A stretch of DNA of 9,397 nt, taken from assembly GCA_947259425.1 (NCBI GenBank), contig CAMYMO010000358.1, forward strand, positions 1-9,397. Direction: 5' to 3'. Position numbers and translations under genes: made by a program. The notes under the pieces are model-generated. The model was not told the DNA's origin. It worked only from the letters and a program-made list of their open reading frames with translations, and did not search any database. This DNA is from an uncultured Ectothiorhodospiraceae bacterium (GTDB lineage: Bacteria; Pseudomonadota; Gammaproteobacteria; UBA6429; Thiohalophilaceae). Positions 6,703 through 9,397 of this stretch are shown piece after piece. Within the stretch, counting starts at the first letter, position 1. Every line of letters starts with the position of its first letter.

Positions 6703-7941
6703 ATGTCACTAATTCGTCCATTCCGTGGTTTAAGGCCAAAAGCAGAATTTGCAACCGATGTGGTTGCTCCGCCTTATGATGTTCTTAATACTGAGGAGGC
6801 GCGCCAGCGTGCCGCCGGTCGGCCACATAGTTTTTTACACATTTCAAAGCCTGAGATCGATTTAGCAGAGGGAACGGATCCGTTTGATGCAAGTGTCTAT
6901 CAGAAAGGTGCTGATAATCTGTCTAAATTAGTGACGGCAGAAATCTTAATTCGTGAAGATAAGCCGGTTTATTATGCTTATCGGCTTGATATGAACGGTC
7001 ATCAGCAAATCGGTTTGGTGGCAGCCGCCTCGGTAAAAGATTACGACTCAAACCGAATTCGTAAACATGAATACACTCGTCCTGAAAAAGAAGATGATCG
7101 GGTTAAGCAAGTTGATGCATTGAACGCGCAAACCGGTCCGGTTTTTCTGACTTATCGTCAGGATGACACCGTAGATGGTATTGTTAACAATGTTATCACT
7201 CAATCCCCATTGTATGATTTGACCGCCGATGATGGGGTACAACATACGATTTGGATTATTGATGATGAGCAGGATATTGCTAAGCTGACGGCTACCTTTG
7301 ACGCGATGAATAATTTATACATCGCAGATGGACATCATCGCTCAGCGGCGGCATCGCGTGTTGCGGCTATGCGTAATAAAAACAGCAACGCGAGCGGGGA
7401 ACAGAATCATGATTATTTTCTATCCGTGATATTCCCGGACAACCAGATGATGATCCTGGACTATAATCGAGTGATAAAAGATCTTAACGGTTTATCCAAT
7501 GACGAATTTCTCAGTCAATGTGCCGAATGCTTTGATATACAAACAGCTGATCAGGCGGTTAAGCCAGAAAAGCCGTCTGTTTTTGGTATGTATCTGGATC
7601 ACCAGTGGTATCGGTTACAGATAAAAGATGCGCTCATTCCCAAAGATGATCCGGTCGGACGATTGGACGTCAGTTTGTTGCAGAATAATTTGATTACGCC
7701 TATTTTGGCCATCGATGACCCGCGTCGCGATAAACGAATTGATTTTGTCGGGGGGATTCGTGGTTTAGCTGAACTCGAAAAGCGGGTTGATAGTGGTGAG
7801 ATGCAGGTTGCTTTTGCTCTGCATGCAACACAGTTAGATGATTTGATGGCCGTTGCCGATGCTGAAGAAGTGATGCCACCCAAATCGACCTGGTTTGAAC
7901 CTAAATTAGCGGACGGTCTGGTTTCAAACGTATTGGATTAA
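6703..7941 (+). CDS. DUF1015 family protein
   Basis: Recognised as DUF1015 (COG4198) from its signature blocks: RPFRGLRP at 5-12, APPYDV at 22-27, HEYTRPEKEDDR at 122-133, YIADGHHRSAAA at 206-217, and the C-terminal MPPKSTWFEPKLADGLV at 391-407. The length of 412 aa is normal for the family and all blocks are intact. It looks cytoplasmic, with no signal or membrane segment. The biochemical role is not established as far as I know. The DGHHR block recalls the ParB/sulfiredoxin-type fold used by free-serine kinases (SerK, SbnI), and from memory members of this family lie next to serA/serC in clostridia, so a serine-phosphate link is conceivable but unproven. It is probably in an operon with the M48 protease. 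Its TAA overlaps the stop of the converging FimX-like gene. Confidence 0.92.
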   Translation: MSLIRPFRGLRPKAEFATDVVAPPYDVLNTEEARQRAAGRPHSFLHISKPEIDLAEGTDPFDASVYQKGADNLSKLVTAEILIREDKPVYYAYRLDMNGHQQIGLVAAASVKDYDSNRIRKHEYTRPEKEDDRVKQVDALNAQTGPVFLTYRQDDTVDGIVNNVITQSPLYDLTADDGVQHTIWIIDDEQDIAKLTATFDAMNNLYIADGHHRSAAASRVAAMRNKNSNASGEQNHDYFLSVIFPDNQMMILDYNRVIKDLNGLSNDEFLSQCAECFDIQTADQAVKPEKPSVFGMYLDHQWYRLQIKDALIPKDDPVGRLDVSLLQNNLITPILAIDDPRRDKRIDFVGGIRGLAELEKRVDSGEMQVAFALHATQLDDLMAVADAEEVMPPKSTWFEPKLADGLVSNVLD

Positions 7942-9397
7942 ACGCCTTCTTCGAAGTCAAAATTCATTTCGGTGTTAGGGTGTTGTAAAAAGTAACCCTG
8001 AATAAAATCAACAGCACATTGCCATAACACCGCAAGTGAATTTGCGTCTTCGACGAATGCTGCGATGGTTTGAATATTCTTTGCATTAGCGTGTTCGGCG
8101 ATGCTTTTTACTTTTTCCTGATTTTCAACACTCTGTGCCAGACCATGGATCAGCTTCATGTGTACTTTAATGTAGCTGACTTTTAAGTGTTTCAGTGACT
8201 GGTAGGTGTTTTGTTCCATACCAAAATTTTCCAGGGTTGTGCGGCAATGCAATTCGTTCAAGCCACTAATAACAACCTTGGCTTGTTTAAGAAAGTTCAA
8301 TGCGGTCTCTTCACTGATCTCGAAGACCAGGCTATCAGCGTCCAGTTTCAAAGTGTTAATCCGATCGCGCAACCAAGTTAAAAATTCTGGGTCAGTTAAC
8401 GATGCGCTGGATAGTTTGATAAATAACCGAGTCTTTTTTCCCTCTTTATGAAGTTTGGACAACATCAGGAATGAATTAACCATAACCCAACGATCGACAA
8501 AATTCATTAATCCCGCTTGTTCGGCTGCGGGAATAAATTCACCAGGTGGAATCTTATTGCCTGATTCGTCATTCATTCTTAGTAATACTTCATAATGAGC
8601 GCCTGGTTCACCATGCAGGCTGACGATAGGTTGGAACAATAGGTTAAATTTATTTTCTTTTAACGCTGTTTTAATCCTGGTTGCCCAGACATCGGCTTGT
8701 TCATGCTCTGCCATTTCTTCGATGGCAGGATTATAAATATGATAATTATTTCCACCCTCTTTATGTGCAATCAAGCAACCTTTTTCGGCACGTGTGATAC
8801 AGTCATGACTATTTGAAGTCGTTTCGTTAAGCAAGGTGATGCCGATACTGGCGGTGGATTGTACGGTCTTGCCACCAATGTCGGCAAAATGTTCGGCGAT
8901 AATTTTACAAGTGGCACGCGCGATTTTTTCAATCTGTTTTGCATCGGTGTTTTGTGCTAACAAGATAAAAACCGGACCTTCAAAACGTGCAAGCATACCG
9001 AAGTTTGCAAGTTTATCTTTCAATAATGCGGCAATATCGGTCAGCATATGATCACTTGCACTTATGCCATGTTCACTACGAATGTCCTGATACATATCTA
9101 ACGAGATGTAGAGCACCGCGCCTTTGGCCTGATCTGCAATGGCACGCGCAATAAACTGATCCAAATGTTCGATAAAGAAGTTTCGATTATATAAACCCGT
9201 CAACAAATCAAGTTGACTCATTGCACTTAGTTTTTGTTCTAATTCTTTGCTATTGGAATTATCTCGAATAATAATCTGGGTACAGGATTCGCTTTCATAA
9301 CTGGCCGGCGAAAATTCCATTTTAATTTTAAATTTTTCATTATCGGTTTTTTGGCCATGAACAGTCAGCTGGCTGTCCATGGATTCACCTTTGGCGT
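7938..9397 (-). CDS. fimX: FimX-like degenerate GGDEF/EAL c-di-GMP receptor; 5' end outside window
   Basis: The frame is open to the right edge, with Ala-Lys-Gly-Glu-Ser before the Met at 9380. Residues 1-43 from that Met look like the end of a PAS domain (...IIIRDNSN), so the real start lies beyond the window. The GGDEF domain (about 53-217) has DLLTGLYNR, but the active-site motif is EGPVF (134-138) after ARF, so cyclase activity should be lost. The EAL domain (about 232-468) has EVL (264-266) in YEVLLRM, Lys322 where the metal-binding Asn belongs, and ENFG (384-387) for DDFG. It keeps Glu354, Lys405 and the QGYF block (461-464). FimX likewise has degenerate GGDEF and EVL motifs, binds c-di-GMP through its EAL domain and promotes type IV pilus assembly. 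From memory, fimX lies a few genes from parC/parE in P. aeruginosa, which adds support. The symbol is probable, not certain. Confidence 0.82.
   Translation of the reverse strand, partial: AKGESMDSQLTVHGQKTDNEKFKIKMEFSPASYESESCTQIIIRDNSNSKELEQKLSAMSQLDLLTGLYNRNFFIEHLDQFIARAIADQAKGAVLYISLDMYQDIRSEHGISASDHMLTDIAALLKDKLANFGMLARFEGPVFILLAQNTDAKQIEKIARATCKIIAEHFADIGGKTVQSTASIGITLLNETTSNSHDCITRAEKGCLIAHKEGGNNYHIYNPAIEEMAEHEQADVWATRIKTALKENKFNLLFQPIVSLHGEPGAHYEVLLRMNDESGNKIPPGEFIPAAEQAGLMNFVDRWVMVNSFLMLSKLHKEGKKTRLFIKLSSASLTDPEFLTWLRDRINTLKLDADSLVFEISEETALNFLKQAKVVISGLNELHCRTTLENFGMEQNTYQSLKHLKVSYIKVHMKLIHGLAQSVENQEKVKSIAEHANAKNIQTIAAFVEDANSLAVLWQCAVDFIQGYFLQHPNTEMNFDFEEGV

Noticed and set aside
9378..9380. 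ATG taken as the start of the FimX-like protein
   Set aside because: The frame continues without a stop to the window edge, and the residues around the ATG belong to the end of a PAS-like domain, so this Met is internal.
7938..9397. Active diguanylate cyclase/phosphodiesterase
   Set aside because: The GGDEF, EAL, INLS-Asn and DDFG catalytic positions are all altered. Annotating it as an active enzyme on domain presence alone would be misleading.
1..9397. Mobile element, prophage, toxin-antitoxin or defence system
   Set aside because: No transposase, integrase, direct-repeat array, small toxin-like pair or nuclease was found on either strand. Apart from the signalling genes this is ordinary chromosome.

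Overview
The window is a piece of a chromosome, most likely from a gammaproteobacterium. ParE and ParC read closely like the Enterobacteria/Pseudomonas proteins, and a FimX-like GGDEF/EAL protein is found mainly in gammaproteobacteria with type IV pili. GC content looks moderate by eye. No tRNA, rRNA, insertion sequence, phage gene, CRISPR array or attachment site was seen. No gene inside the window is visibly broken. The genes at both edges are cut by the window.

Layout, left to right. (1) On the plus strand lie the 3' part of parE (1-584) and complete parC (616-2880), the two topoisomerase IV subunits, 31 bp apart and probably one operon. (2) On the minus strand, reading right to left, a membrane-anchored class III nucleotide cyclase with a HAMP domain (4005-5597) is followed by an outer-membrane-type lipoprotein with TPR-like repeats (2923-4005). 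The two share one base in a TAATG stop/start and are probably translationally coupled. (3) A 201-bp divergent intergenic region (5598-5798) holds an imperfect CRP-like palindrome and weak promoter-like elements. (4) On the plus strand, an HtpX-like M48 membrane metalloprotease (5799-6653) is followed by a DUF1015 protein (6703-7941). (5) On the minus strand, the 3' part of a degenerate GGDEF/EAL protein of FimX type (7938-9397) enters from the right edge. Its stop codon overlaps the DUF1015 stop codon in the four bases TTAA.

How the genes may work together. parE/parC is housekeeping (chromosome decatenation). The rest is a small signalling and envelope neighbourhood. The cyclase keeps the metal, transition-state and adenine-specificity residues, so it should make cAMP. 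It has a periplasmic sensor segment and a co-translated lipoprotein that could be its periplasmic or outer-membrane partner. The FimX-like protein has lost the catalytic motifs of both domains, as FimX has, and is better read as a c-di-GMP receptor for type IV pili than as an enzyme. From memory, P. aeruginosa also has fimX within about ten genes of parC and parE, which supports the fimX call. The most interesting hypothesis is a two-messenger (cAMP and c-di-GMP) surface/envelope signalling locus with a possible cAMP-CRP/Vfr feedback site upstream of the cyclase. That is inference and is marked as such.
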